64,000 nucleotides of DNA from Stenotrophomonas sp. WZN-1 (GCF_002192255.1 NZ_CP021768.1:1940001-2004000); one strand, 5' to 3'; positions 1 to 8,544 are shown, counted from the first letter of the stretch. The notes: generated by a model not told the origin, from the sequence alone. Numbers and translations are program-made.

Positions 1-2927
1 TGCATCTGCAACGTGCCATACGCGGTCGGCAGGCGCTCCACCGCCAACCCATCCCCGGCCACCCAAGACGGCGGCGTGCCCGGCAGCAATGACAACGCAT
101 CATCGTCTTCGCGCATCAGCATGCCGAACAGTGTGCGCCCGTACTCGGCGCCGATCCAGGTATGCGGCATGTCGCCCAGGTAGCGCGGGAAACGCAGGCG
201 CGAGTGCACGACCTCGGCCAGAACCTGCCACTCAAGCGGGCGCCGGTCGTGAAGCAGGCCCTGCAACAGCTCGTCAGCCACGTCCGGTTGGCCAAGATGC
301 ACATAGCTCAGCACGTTGCGGATTTCGTAGGGCGTGTAGGCGTACAGCGCGCCGGGCTGGCCGCGCTTGCGCACATCGTCCAGATAGCGGGCGAAGGTGG
401 TTCGCAGCGCCTCGGCCGGGAGCACACTCTGCGCGCCGGTGGGATCCAGCGCGATCGATACGCCGGTGGGATCACCATCGCCCAGATCCGCGGAGGAAGG
501 AATGAAGTCGATGCCTTTCCACGCCATCGTTGCGCGGATCGACGCATGCAGGGCGTCGTACAGCGCTTTGTACTGCTCGCGCGCCCAGCGTGCGGTCTCG
601 TGGTCGCCGAGCGATTCGGCCAGCCATGCACCGTCGTGCCAGCCCTTCAGGCCCCAGTAGTCATCCCAGTAGCTGTGGGTGGGCGACGGATAGCCCTCAT
701 GGCTGATCGACGGCGCAAGAATGCCGGCGAATCGCTCCGGCGCCGGCTGGTCGGCCTTGTAACCGGGCACCAGCGTGCGTTCGCGCAGTTCCTGCAGGAA
801 GCGCAGCGCCGCTTTCACCTTCGGCAGATAGTCGCGTACCGACTCGGGCCCGCCATCGAGGCGGGCGACATCGGCCACCAGCGCGACGTACTGCCCTTGG
901 CTGTCGTACTCGATGTCCGAACCGAAGCCGGTATTGACGCTGCCATCGTCGTTGAGGATCGGTGAAACCAGGCCATTGGCATGCACGCCATGCGCGCTGT
1001 ACCAGGCCAGGTAATCACGCGCGACGCGGGCTTCACCCATGCGCAGAAGCACCGCCGAGGTCGCCATGCCATCGCGGATGAAGGAGCGGTTGTAGTTGCG
1101 CGGGCCCGGTTGCATGGCTGGGCCGGTCTGGTTGATCAGCATGTAGGCGGCCTGCGCGCGCAGCATGTCGACCAGCGAGGGATCGGGCAGGCGCAGGCCG
1201 ACCTGGCCCAGCCGCGCCTGCCAATCGGCCGAGGCCTGGTTGGCCAGGGTGTCAAAGGCATCGTTGCCGTCGCGAGGCAGCGAGGAAAGGTCGAGCGCGG
1301 GGGGCTCCGGCAGCACGCCGTTGGCATCGGCAGCGGCGGTGCCGAGTGGGAACGCCACCACCACCGCATCGCTGGCACCGGGCGCAAGGCGGATCCGGTA
1401 GCTCAATGCGGCCGCGGCCAGTCCTTGCTCATCGCGTGCCTGCTGGGTGGCAGGCAGACGCCCGGCTGCGATGCCGGCGGTGATTTCCGTTGCACCTTCG
1501 TTGCCGAACGGCGCGGCGCCGGCAGCATCCACCGGCGTGAGCGAGCGCAGCAGCGTGCGGCCGTTGACGCGCACCGTGTTGGCTTCGACGGCGACCTCGC
1601 GGATCGGCGACAGCCCGCCGTTTTGCCATGGCGGGTTCATCTGCATCGGTCGTACCGCCAAGGCCAGCGTGCCGTCGATCGCGGTGCTGCCGGTGTTGTG
1701 CAGTCGATGACGGAGGAAGGTCACCGGCTGGCCATCGCGCTCGATGGCGAACACCTCACTGCGCAGCTCCAGTCCCGGCTGCGGTGCCCACGTGGCAGAC
1801 GGCATCGGCTTCCAGCCGTCGCGCAGCGCGTGCTGCACCTTCTGCCCTGCGGCCCCGGTTGCGCTGCCTTCGGCATTGCGCCAGATCGGCTGCACCAGCG
1901 GTGCGCCCTTGAAGGCCTCGATGTTGCCGTACTCGTCGAAGATCGACTTCTGCCGGCCCGCGTGCACGCCGACCGCAGTCCAGTAGGTCTGCTGCATCTG
2001 CAGCGAGGCGGGGAACAACGCGCGCTGTGCACCGCTGGCGGCGATCTGGTAACGCTTCATTGGCGTCATCACCGCCTTCGGGCCAAGCAGGCGCAGGCGC
2101 GCGATCTGCGGGGCAGCACCGTCCACGCTCAGGCGGAATGCGCGTAGAGGTTGTGCCGTGTCAGCAGCCAGCCAACTCTGCCGATGGCTGGCCGCCTGTG
2201 CATCGTGTGCGAGGTCCTGCCAGCGGCCCTGTACGTCCTGCGCCTGCAAGCGGGCGGCGCCGCGCCCGCCATCGACCCAGTCGACCGCGAGACCTGCCGT
2301 GGACTGGGCGCGAGGCAGCGTGATCTCGAGCGTATGCGATCCACCTTTTCCGGCTGGAACCGCGACGATGCCACCGCCTTGCCAGAGCGCCGCAGCCCGT
2401 GTTGCATCGACACCGCTGATGCGTGCGCTGAGGGTGCTGTCCAGCGGCTCCATCTCGAAGATCGACACGCCCCAGTCGGACGTGCGCTGCGGGCTGGCCA
2501 ATCGCAGGTAGCGCGCCTGGCGTGGCGCGAAGTACAGCGTTTCCACGTCGCCCAGCGAATCGGCCATGGTGTACGCGGTCTGCCACTGCGTGCCGTCCAG
2601 CGAGGTCTGCAGTGAATAGCCCTCTGGATTGGAGACATCCCAGGTGAGGCGTGCGCCCGCCAGCATTGCCGGCGCGCCGAGGTCGATCTGGAACCAGTGA
2701 CCGGGACTGAAGGCACCGCCGGTGACGGTCTTGGGGTCGCCGTCGATCAGGTGGCTGATCGCCATCGCCGGTACCTGCTGCGAGGAGGCGCTGGCCTGCC
2801 ATTGGCTACGTGGGGGGAGAGTCTGTGCCTGTGCGCTGAAGGCCAGCGCGGCCAACAGCAGGGCAGCGGCAGGATGCAACGGGAAAAGCGGCGTGGAGAC
2901 CTTGGAGCGTTCGGCGCGCAACGTCAT
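1..2927 (-). CDS. Secreted discoidin-domain protein with glycosidase-like C-terminal region (3' end outside window)
   Basis: On the minus strand one frame stays open from an ATG at 2927 to the left edge, about 975 codons without a stop, so the C-terminus is missing. Residues 1 to about 36 form a signal peptide ending in SAQAQT, so the protein is exported. An F5/8 type C (discoidin) domain follows at about residues 45-165 (HLIDGDPKT, WFQIDLG, ARYLRL). After a beta-rich region comes a helical part with YNRSFIRDGM and YWDDYWGLKGW, resembling six-hairpin (alpha/alpha)6 glycosidases. I infer a carbohydrate-active enzyme, but the family and substrate are not identified. A LacI-type palindrome lies 56 bp upstream, suggesting sugar-dependent control. 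Opposite-strand frames over this gene are shadows. Confidence 0.85.
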   Translation of the reverse strand, partial: MTLRAERSKVSTPLFPLHPAAALLLAALAFSAQAQTLPPRSQWQASASSQQVPAMAISHLIDGDPKTVTGGAFSPGHWFQIDLGAPAMLAGARLTWDVSNPEGYSLQTSLDGTQWQTAYTMADSLGDVETLYFAPRQARYLRLASPQRTSDWGVSIFEMEPLDSTLSARISGVDATRAAALWQGGGIVAVPAGKGGSHTLEITLPRAQSTAGLAVDWVDGGRGAARLQAQDVQGRWQDLAHDAQAASHRQSWLAADTAQPLRAFRLSVDGAAPQIARLRLLGPKAVMTPMKRYQIAASGAQRALFPASLQMQQTYWTAVGVHAGRQKSIFDEYGNIEAFKGAPLVQPIWRNAEGSATGAAGQKVQHALRDGWKPMPSATWAPQPGLELRSEVFAIERDGQPVTFLRHRLHNTGSTAIDGTLALAVRPMQMNPPWQNGGLSPIREVAVEANTVRVNGRTLLRSLTPVDAAGAAPFGNEGATEITAGIAAGRLPATQQARDEQGLAAAALSYRIRLAPGASDAVVVAFPLGTAAADANGVLPEPPALDLSSLPRDGNDAFDTLANQASADWQARLGQVGLRLPDPSLVDMLRAQAAYMLINQTGPAMQPGPRNYNRSFIRDGMATSAVLLRMGEARVARDYLAWYSAHGVHANGLVSPILNDDGSVNTGFGSDIEYDSQGQYVALVADVARLDGGPESVRDYLPKVKAALRFLQELRERTLVPGYKADQPAPERFAGILAPSISHEGYPSPTHSYWDDYWGLKGWHDGAWLAESLGDHETARWAREQYKALYDALHASIRATMAWKGIDFIPSSADLGDGDPTGVSIALDPTGAQSVLPAEALRTTFARYLDDVRKRGQPGALYAYTPYEIRNVLSYVHLGQPDVADELLQGLLHDRRPLEWQVLAEVVHSRLRFPRYLGDMPHTWIGAEYGRTLFGMLMREDDDALSLLPGTPPSWVAGDGLAVERLPTAYGTLQM

Positions 2928-2982
2928 TACGGACAGCCTCGCAGGTTCGACCGGAATCGGGCGAGCGCTACGCTAGCAAGGG

Positions 2983-2998
2983 ATGTAATCGGTTACAT
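2983..2998. promoter_or_regulatory. LacI/GalR-type operator upstream of the discoidin gene
   Basis: The sequence ATGTAATCGGTTACAT has 6-bp arms around TCGG. Its inner 14 bases match the LacI/GalR operator pattern TG-n-AA-n-CG-n-TT-n-CA. It sits 56 bp before the minus-strand start at 2927, a position suited to repression. The regulator gene is not in the window. Confidence 0.6.
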
Positions 2999-3113
2999 GA
3001 CGCACTGCAGCGCCGCCGGGCGCTGGCGCTAGCATCGCGGAAGCGCTGACGGATGTGGCTCTGGACGTGTAGCGCGGTTCGGCCAGGGTCACATCGGGGT
3101 TGGTCCTTTTGAT

Positions 3114-3131
3114 GGTTGTCATTTGACAACC
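3114..3131. promoter_or_regulatory. 18-bp palindrome overlapping the promoter of the HicA-like/HTH pair
   Basis: GGTTGTCA-TT-TGACAACC is a perfect inverted repeat with 8-bp arms. It contains a consensus -35 hexamer TTGACA (3123-3128). A weak -10 candidate, CAGACT, lies 18 bp downstream at 3147. A repressor bound here would block RNA polymerase. I infer autoregulation by the HTH protein encoded two genes down, the usual arrangement in toxin-antitoxin operons. Confidence 0.6.
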
Positions 3132-3166
3132 TGCGTGTGCCGTGTGCAGACTGCGGAGAACAGGGA

Positions 3167-3409
3167 ATGTCTCGAGCGCGTCATCCAGACAAGGACATCG
3201 AAGCGGCGTTGCAGTTCGCGGAGGATCGTGGGTGGAGGCTCCGCATTGCGGGCGGCCACGCGTGGGGCCGGATGTACTGCCCGTACAACGACACCGATTG
3301 CCGATGTGGGGAATTCTGCATCGTGAGCATCTGGAGCACGCCGCGTAGTGGCAGCAATCATGCAAGGGCCTTACGGCGTGTGGTCGAGAACTGCAGTCGT
3401 GAGCAATGA
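3167..3409 (+). CDS. Small HicA-like (dsRBD-fold) protein, possible toxin
   Basis: 80 aa. I chose the ATG at 3167 because GGAG (3155-3158) lies 8 nt upstream. A TTG at 3116 would place the start inside the promoter palindrome. The order helix (IEAALQFAEDRG), strand, GGH motif with His31, a second strand, and a final strand and helix (SNHARALRRVVENC) resembles HicA mRNA interferases, whose active His sits in a GSH-type motif. Between strands is a Cys-rich insertion with Cys38, Cys45, Cys47 and Cys51 that could bind metal. It precedes the HTH gene by 33 nt, giving a toxin-then-regulator order. The HicA relationship is my reading of motif layout and toxicity is an inference. Confidence 0.7.
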   Translation: MSRARHPDKDIEAALQFAEDRGWRLRIAGGHAWGRMYCPYNDTDCRCGEFCIVSIWSTPRSGSNHARALRRVVENCSREQ

Positions 3410-3442
3410 GATCAGGCTTGGTCAGAAGCGATGGGGGCAGTC

Positions 3443-3940
3443 ATGGAATTCAATTTCACCCTGAAGTACCGCCTGGCGGACACAGGTGATGAAATCGGTG
3501 TCCTCGAGCAGCGCCTGGCCGAAGGCGGCTGTGACGACGCGCTTGTGGGCCTTGGGCTACCGGGGAGGCTGGCCCTGGCTTTCTGCCGCGAAGCGGAAAA
3601 CGCAGGGGCTGCCCTGCGTTCGGCGCTGGACGATGTGCAGCGGGCCGTGCCAGGTGCCGAGCTGGTTGAAGTGAGCCCCGATCTGGTGGGGCTCACTGAC
3701 GTCGCAGACCTGGTCGGAATGTCGCGTCAGAACATGCGGAAGCTCATGCTGGCCAACCCGCAGTCGTTTCCGTCCCCGGTGCACGACGGCTCGACCTCGA
3801 TCTGGCACCTCGTCGATATTCTCGGCTGGCTGCGAGCGCGTGGCAGCGACAAAGTCACGGTGGAAATGACGGAACTCGCCGCTGCCGCGTTGCAGCTCAA
3901 TCTGGCCCGGGAAGGGCGCAGGCTTCACCCGAAGACGTAG
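3443..3940 (+). CDS. HTH DNA-binding protein, putative antitoxin/autoregulator
   Basis: 165 aa from the ATG at 3443, which has a GGGGG Shine-Dalgarno 5 nt upstream; an in-frame ATG at 3431 would add four residues. The first half alternates strands and helices (FNFTLKYRL, then a helix, LGLPGRLALAF, then a helix) and could be a small alpha/beta sandwich that holds a partner. The second half carries a MerR/AlpA-like helix-turn-helix, LTDVADLVGMSRQNMRKL, followed by FPSPVHDGSTSIWHLVDIL. It is the natural candidate to bind the palindrome at 3114-3131 and restrain the HicA-like protein. I know similar proteins only as uncharacterised DNA-binding proteins. Confidence 0.75.
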   Translation: MEFNFTLKYRLADTGDEIGVLEQRLAEGGCDDALVGLGLPGRLALAFCREAENAGAALRSALDDVQRAVPGAELVEVSPDLVGLTDVADLVGMSRQNMRKLMLANPQSFPSPVHDGSTSIWHLVDILGWLRARGSDKVTVEMTELAAAALQLNLAREGRRLHPKT

Positions 3941-3967
3941 CGGCGGCCACAGTCGGAGCCCACCGCA

Positions 3968-5044
3968 TTACAGCTCCACCATCTCCCACCAGCGCGTACC
4001 CGCCTGCGGCGCCTGCATGTCCAGCGCTTCGCCCATCATCGGCGTGGCCACCGGAACATGTTTTGCGGCCGCCAATGCGGTGATGCGCTCGAAGGGCTGC
4101 TGCCATTCGTGCAGGGCCAGGTCGAAGGTGCCGTTGTGGATCGGCAGCAGCCACTTGCCGCGCAGGTCCAGGTGCGCCTGCAGGGTCTGTTCGGGCTGCA
4201 TGTGCACGAACGCCCAGCGCGGATCATAGGCACCGGTCTCGATCATGGTCAGGTCGAACGGGCCGTACTTCTCGCCGATGGCCTTGAAGCCATCGAAGTA
4301 GCCGGTGTCGCCGCTGAAGAAGATGCGGAAGTCGCCGTCCTGGATTACCCATGACGCCCACAGGCTGCGATCGCTGTCACCCAGCCCGCGGCCGGAGAAG
4401 TGCTGGCCCGGGGTGGCGGTCAGGCGCAGGCCGCTGGCTTCGGTCGACTGCCACCAGTCCAGCTGCTCGACCTTGCGCGCGTCCACGCCCCACGCAATCA
4501 ACTGGTCGCCCACGCCAAGCGGGGCGATGAAGCGCGCGGTCTTGCCGGCCAGCTGCATCACCGCGGCATGGTCGAGGTGGTCATAGTGGTTGTGCGAGAG
4601 GATCACGCCGGCGATCGGCGGCAGCGCGTCGATGCTGATCGGCGGTGCATGGAAGCGCGCCGGCCCCATCCACTGCACCGGCGAGGCGCGCTCGGAGAAC
4701 ACCGGGTCGGTCAGCCAGTACTGGCCACGCAGCTTCAGCAGGATCGTGGAGTGGCCCAGCCGGAACAGGCTGCGATCCGGTGCAGCATCCAGGGTGGCGC
4801 GGTCCAGCGGCTTCACCGGAATCGGATGAGCGGGCACGGTGCCCTTGGGCTTGTTGAACAGGAACGTCCACCAGATCTCCGCGCCATCGCGCAGGCGCAT
4901 CGCCGGACGCGGCAGGGCATTGCGGAACTTGCCGTCGCGGTACTGCGGCGAATCGGGGAAGTCGGGGAGGGACCAGGACTTGCAGAAGGTGTAGGCGGTC
5001 ACGGCGAGGATTCCAAGCAAAAGGACAAGGAGCAGGCGCTTCAT
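3968..5044 (-). CDS. Membrane-anchored MBL-fold metallo-hydrolase (RomA/NAPE-PLD-like)
   Basis: 358 aa from the ATG at 5044 (MKRLLLVLLLG); an upstream in-frame ATG at 5071 falls in the operator region and is less likely. An N-terminal hydrophobic segment (residues about 2-18) anchors or exports it. The metallo-beta-lactamase zinc motif reads SHNHYDHLDH, with later metal ligands in TPGQHFSGRG, FFSGDTGY and PIHNGTFDL. RomA-like proteins belong to the NAPE-PLD branch of this fold and probably cleave phosphodiester or lipid substrates, but the true substrate is unknown. The gene diverges from a TetR gene and shares two operator-like repeats with it. Confidence 0.85.
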   Translation of the reverse strand: MKRLLLVLLLGILAVTAYTFCKSWSLPDFPDSPQYRDGKFRNALPRPAMRLRDGAEIWWTFLFNKPKGTVPAHPIPVKPLDRATLDAAPDRSLFRLGHSTILLKLRGQYWLTDPVFSERASPVQWMGPARFHAPPISIDALPPIAGVILSHNHYDHLDHAAVMQLAGKTARFIAPLGVGDQLIAWGVDARKVEQLDWWQSTEASGLRLTATPGQHFSGRGLGDSDRSLWASWVIQDGDFRIFFSGDTGYFDGFKAIGEKYGPFDLTMIETGAYDPRWAFVHMQPEQTLQAHLDLRGKWLLPIHNGTFDLALHEWQQPFERITALAAAKHVPVATPMMGEALDMQAPQAGTRWWEMVEL

Positions 5045-5061
5045 GGGTGACGTCCGCTGGG

Positions 5062-5112
5062 TACACTGCACAGTGTAGTTTCGCGTTTTTCAAAAGTACA
5101 CTGCCGGGTGTA
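5062..5112. promoter_or_regulatory. Two operator repeats between the MBL hydrolase and TetR genes
   Basis: TACACTGCACAGTGTA (5062-5077) is a perfect 16-bp palindrome. TACACTGCCGGGTGTA (5097-5112) is a second copy with two mismatches, centred 35 bp away. They fill most of the 104-bp divergent gap, so binding by the neighbouring TetR protein could control both genes. Confidence 0.65.
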
Positions 5113-5148
5113 AAATGGTGGCGTCCGTTCAGTTATCTGGTTCCCGCC

Positions 5149-5760
5149 ATGCCCCGTGCCCCGCAACGCCTGACCGACCGCAAACGCGAAGCCATCGTGC
5201 GTGCGGCGGTGGAGGAGTTCCGTGCATCGGGCTACGAGGCGACCAGCATGGACCGCATCGCCGAAGTGGCCGGGGTCTCCAAGCGCACCGTCTACAACCA
5301 CTTCCCGGGCAAGGAAGCGCTGTTCTCGATGATCCTCGAGGAGCTGTGGGAGCGCAGCGTGGCCAGCGACGCACTGCCGTATCGCGCGGACCAGCCGTTG
5401 CAGGCGCAGCTGCTGCAGTTGCTGGGCCAGAAGCTGGACCTGCTCAGCGACGGGAATTTCATCGACCTGGCGCGGGTGGCGATGGCCGAGATCATCCACT
5501 CACCGGAGCGGGCGCAGGCCATCGTCTGCCGCATGAGCGAGAAGGAAAGTGGTGAGAGCGCCTGGATCCGCGCCGCAATCGCCGATGGCCGGCTGCGCGA
5601 AGTCGATCCGGAGTTCGCCGGCCACCAGCTGCATGGGCTGGTGAAGAGCTTCGCGTTCTGGCCGCAGGTGACGATGGGGCAGCCACCGCTGAACGAACAG
5701 GAGCGCGCGCGGGTGGCCGAATCGGCGGTGGCGATGTTCCTGGGGTTCTACGCCGTCTAG
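5149..5760 (+). CDS. TetR/AcrR family transcriptional regulator
   Basis: 203 aa from the ATG at 5149 (MPRAPQRLTDRKREAI). The N-terminal TetR HTH is clear: IVRAAVEEFRASGYEATSMDRIAEVAGVS, then KRTVYNHFPGKEALF at residues about 15-60. The rest is the ligand-binding and dimer domain. It probably represses itself and the divergent MBL hydrolase through the TACACTG repeats at 5062-5112. Its stop codon overlaps that of the convergent EAL gene. Confidence 0.9.
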   Translation: MPRAPQRLTDRKREAIVRAAVEEFRASGYEATSMDRIAEVAGVSKRTVYNHFPGKEALFSMILEELWERSVASDALPYRADQPLQAQLLQLLGQKLDLLSDGNFIDLARVAMAEIIHSPERAQAIVCRMSEKESGESAWIRAAIADGRLREVDPEFAGHQLHGLVKSFAFWPQVTMGQPPLNEQERARVAESAVAMFLGFYAV

Positions 5761-7703
5761 CTGGCAGCGAAGCGACGGAACTCGTCGGCCGGCAGCGCCG
5801 CCGAGTACAGATAGCCCTGGCCGACATCCACCCCCAGTGCGCGCAGTTGCTGTTCCTGCGCCAGGGTTTCAGTGCCTTCGGCCACCACGATCGCACCGCA
5901 GCGGTGCGCGACTTCGACGATGAAGCGCACGATCGACTGCGACTTTGCATCGGACAGTGTGGCGATCAACGCCTGCTCGATCTTGACCTCGGCGATGGCC
6001 AGCTGCGAAAGCAGGATCAGGGTCGAATAGCCCGCGCCGAAATCATCCAGCGACAGGGTGACCCCGGCCGCCAGCAGCTGTGCGATGTTGGCATCGACCA
6101 CGTCGCGCTCGACGATCTCGGTCCACTCGACGATTTCCAGCCGCAGCATCGCACCGGGGATGTCGTGCAGCTGCAGGAGCTCCTGCAGGCGCAGACCGAA
6201 GTCGGGCAGGCGCAGGGATTCGGCTGACACATTGACTGCGATGGTCAGCGCCGCGCCGTCCTGCTGGAAGTGCTGCAGGAAGTGCACCGCCGACTGCAGC
6301 GTGGCCCACTCCAGGTCCGCAAGCCGGCCCTGCCGGCGCAGCAGCGAGATCACCCGCATGGGTGCAATCGGCCGGCCTTCGCCATCGCGCATGCGCAGCA
6401 GTGCTTCGGCGCCGACCAGTTGGCGATCACGCAGGCGATGCTTGGGCTGGTAGCAGAGGGGGGCGTCCCCCTGCTGCAGCCAGCGCTCGAGCGCGACTTC
6501 GATCAGCGCATCGATCTCGCTGTCGCGCTGGATCGGGTCATCGAAGAACACGACGCCTGATTCGATCGCGCTCAGTGCGAGGGTGATCGCCCGGAACGGC
6601 AGGTGACCTTCGTCGGTGGCGCCCGGTGGTTTCAGCTCGACCACCGCGCAGCGGAACAGTGGTCGGAAGCCCGGCCAGTCGCGGCCGACGCGGTCGGCAA
6701 GATTGCAGGCCAGCTCGGTGATATGGGCCTGGATGCGCAGCTCGGTCAATGACATGCCGCGTACCAGGATTGCCAGCGCGGCGTCGCCGAACTGGTAGAC
6801 CTCCACATCGTCCACTGGAAGCGACGGCAGCAACCGGTGGACCTCCGCCGGCGTATCGCGATGCCATAGCCCATTGTCCTGCAGCGGGCCGTAGCGCAGG
6901 CGCAGGTCGCGCTGGTTGCCCATTTCGACCACCACCAGGCAGGCCTTGCCGAGGCCGTCGTTGTCGCGCCAGAAATGCTGCAGCCGTTCGCCCAGCGCCC
7001 GCATGTTGGGCAGGCCGCTGATCGGGTCGACGCGCAGCCAGGCCTGTTCGCGCTGGCGCTGCGCATCGATCTGGGCATCGTTGTAGACCAGCGCGAACAC
7101 CGCTCCCAGCATCAGCAGCGATAGTGGCAGTGCCAGCAGCCGCTGGATTGCCAACTCTTCCACCGGCAGCTGATTGGCGCCGATGATTGCTACGCCCAGT
7201 GCCAGGCCCAACGCAGTGACGGCGATACGCACGCCCCAGGCCTGCAGGATCATGCGCGGCGAGAGCTCGTTGAGCATGCGTGGGTGCAGGCGCCTGCGCA
7301 GCCAGACGCCGGCCAGCATCTGCAACGCGGCCTCAAGGCCGGCAGGCAGGAAGAACTGGGCGCCGACGAACTGGTAGCGGGCGAGCAGGGCGGCGGCCAG
7401 GCAGGCCAGGCCGCCGCGCCAACCGCCGAGCAGGCCACTGACCAGCAGGATGTCGAAGCCGAGGTGCAGCTTGACCACACCCTGGGTGTAACGGGCCACG
7501 AACCAGGAATTGAACAGGTAGATCAGGCCCAGCGCCACGCCGACATACAGGCGACGGCCTTCAATGGCGTGCCCGGCGCGCCGGGTGGCGATCAGCAGCA
7601 CGCCGATCATCCCGATCACTGCGGTGGCCTGCAGCAGGTACAGCGGCAGGCTGGGCAGGGCGCTGTCCAGGACCTGGGCCGAGACCCGTGAAAGCGCATC
7701 CAT
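5757..7703 (-). CDS. Membrane EAL-domain protein with degenerate GGDEF (c-di-GMP phosphodiesterase)
   Basis: 648 aa from the ATG at 7703. Residues about 10-225 hold several hydrophobic helices, a membrane sensor of the multi-TM type. A GGDEF-like domain follows but its signature is FGDAA, so cyclase activity is unlikely. The C-terminal EAL domain is intact: GAEALLRM, AVNVSAESL, LEIVEWTE, LDDFGAGYS, VKI and VAEGTET are all present. I infer a c-di-GMP phosphodiesterase that answers a membrane signal. It is monocistronic or at the end of the minus-strand group beginning at 9953. Confidence 0.88.
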   Translation of the reverse strand: MDALSRVSAQVLDSALPSLPLYLLQATAVIGMIGVLLIATRRAGHAIEGRRLYVGVALGLIYLFNSWFVARYTQGVVKLHLGFDILLVSGLLGGWRGGLACLAAALLARYQFVGAQFFLPAGLEAALQMLAGVWLRRRLHPRMLNELSPRMILQAWGVRIAVTALGLALGVAIIGANQLPVEELAIQRLLALPLSLLMLGAVFALVYNDAQIDAQRQREQAWLRVDPISGLPNMRALGERLQHFWRDNDGLGKACLVVVEMGNQRDLRLRYGPLQDNGLWHRDTPAEVHRLLPSLPVDDVEVYQFGDAALAILVRGMSLTELRIQAHITELACNLADRVGRDWPGFRPLFRCAVVELKPPGATDEGHLPFRAITLALSAIESGVVFFDDPIQRDSEIDALIEVALERWLQQGDAPLCYQPKHRLRDRQLVGAEALLRMRDGEGRPIAPMRVISLLRRQGRLADLEWATLQSAVHFLQHFQQDGAALTIAVNVSAESLRLPDFGLRLQELLQLHDIPGAMLRLEIVEWTEIVERDVVDANIAQLLAAGVTLSLDDFGAGYSTLILLSQLAIAEVKIEQALIATLSDAKSQSIVRFIVEVAHRCGAIVVAEGTETLAQEQQLRALGVDVGQGYLYSAALPADEFRRFAAS

Positions 7704-7799
7704 AGCAGGTTCCCGCCTGTGACCGACGGCCAGTGACGAGCAGGGTAAACCACGGCCGCGCGCGCGGCCACTGATGCTACCCGACATCGTCCACCTGGG

Positions 7800-8516
7800 T
7801 CAGTAGCGCGGGTCGGCAATGGCTGGCAGTACCAGTTCGCGCACGAAACCGGACGGTGACAGCTGCAGCAGTGCACGCACCATCGCCACGACATCATGGA
7901 CCGGCACCAGCTCACCGTCGCCGCGCGCTGCGGCCTCGGCCACCGGCACCGACAAGGCGTCGTCGGTGTTGAGGTAGCCCAGCTGCAGGCTGGTCACCGC
8001 CAGCCGGCGATCCCGGAAGCCCTCGCGCAGCGCATCGGCGATGCCGTTGAGGGCGAACTTCGAGGCGCCGAACGCCACTTCCGGGCGGCCGCTGCGCGGC
8101 AGGGCCGAGGTCGAACCGGTCAGCACCAGCTGCGGGCGTGCTGCGCCCAGTACGCGGGGCAGCAGGCGCTGCAGCAGTACAAGGGTCGCGGTGATGTTGA
8201 CGTCGACCAGTTGCGTGAGTGCCGCATCGCTTTCATCGAGGAAGGCGTACTCGTTGCTGAAGGCCTTGTCTTCCCAGATACCCAGGTTGTGGATCAGCAC
8301 ATCGATATCGGCCGGTGCCTGCGCTGCGATGTGGTCGGCCGCCGCAGTGGGCTGGGACAGGTCTGCTTCGATCCATTGCAGGGTGACGCCCTCGGGGCAT
8401 TCAAGGTCGCGCGGGCGGCTGCGCGAAACGCCGATGACGGTGTCGCCCGCACTGCACAGGCCTTCGACGAACGCTCGACCGAGGCCCCTGCTGGCGCCGA
8501 TGACCATCAATTTCAT
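7800..8516 (-). CDS. SDR family NAD(P)-dependent oxidoreductase
   Basis: 238 aa from the ATG at 8516, with AAGGAAG about 5 nt upstream. The glycine-rich nucleotide site is GASRGLGRA at the very N-terminus. The NAG-like motif reads HNLGIWED, and a catalytic Ser followed by a FGASKFALNG segment (normally YxxxK) is present. The catalytic Tyr is replaced by Phe, so activity may be altered or the protein may be a binding protein of the NmrA-like kind. The substrate is unknown. It lies 28 nt downstream of the GNAT gene on the same strand. Confidence 0.85.
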   Translation of the reverse strand: MKLMVIGASRGLGRAFVEGLCSAGDTVIGVSRSRPRDLECPEGVTLQWIEADLSQPTAAADHIAAQAPADIDVLIHNLGIWEDKAFSNEYAFLDESDAALTQLVDVNITATLVLLQRLLPRVLGAARPQLVLTGSTSALPRSGRPEVAFGASKFALNGIADALREGFRDRRLAVTSLQLGYLNTDDALSVPVAEAAARGDGELVPVHDVVAMVRALLQLSPSGFVRELVLPAIADPRY

Positions 8517-8544
8517 GTTGCTTCCTTGTTGTGCTGCGGCGGCC

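Noticed and set aside
162..2147. Two long plus-strand open frames over the first 2 kb
   Set aside because: They lie opposite a minus-strand frame open for about 975 codons with a signal peptide and discoidin domain. Their proteins are Arg/Ala/Gly-rich shadows without motifs.
3116..3166. Upstream TTG start for the HicA-like gene
   Set aside because: It lies inside the operator/-35 region; the ATG at 3167 has a proper GGAG site.
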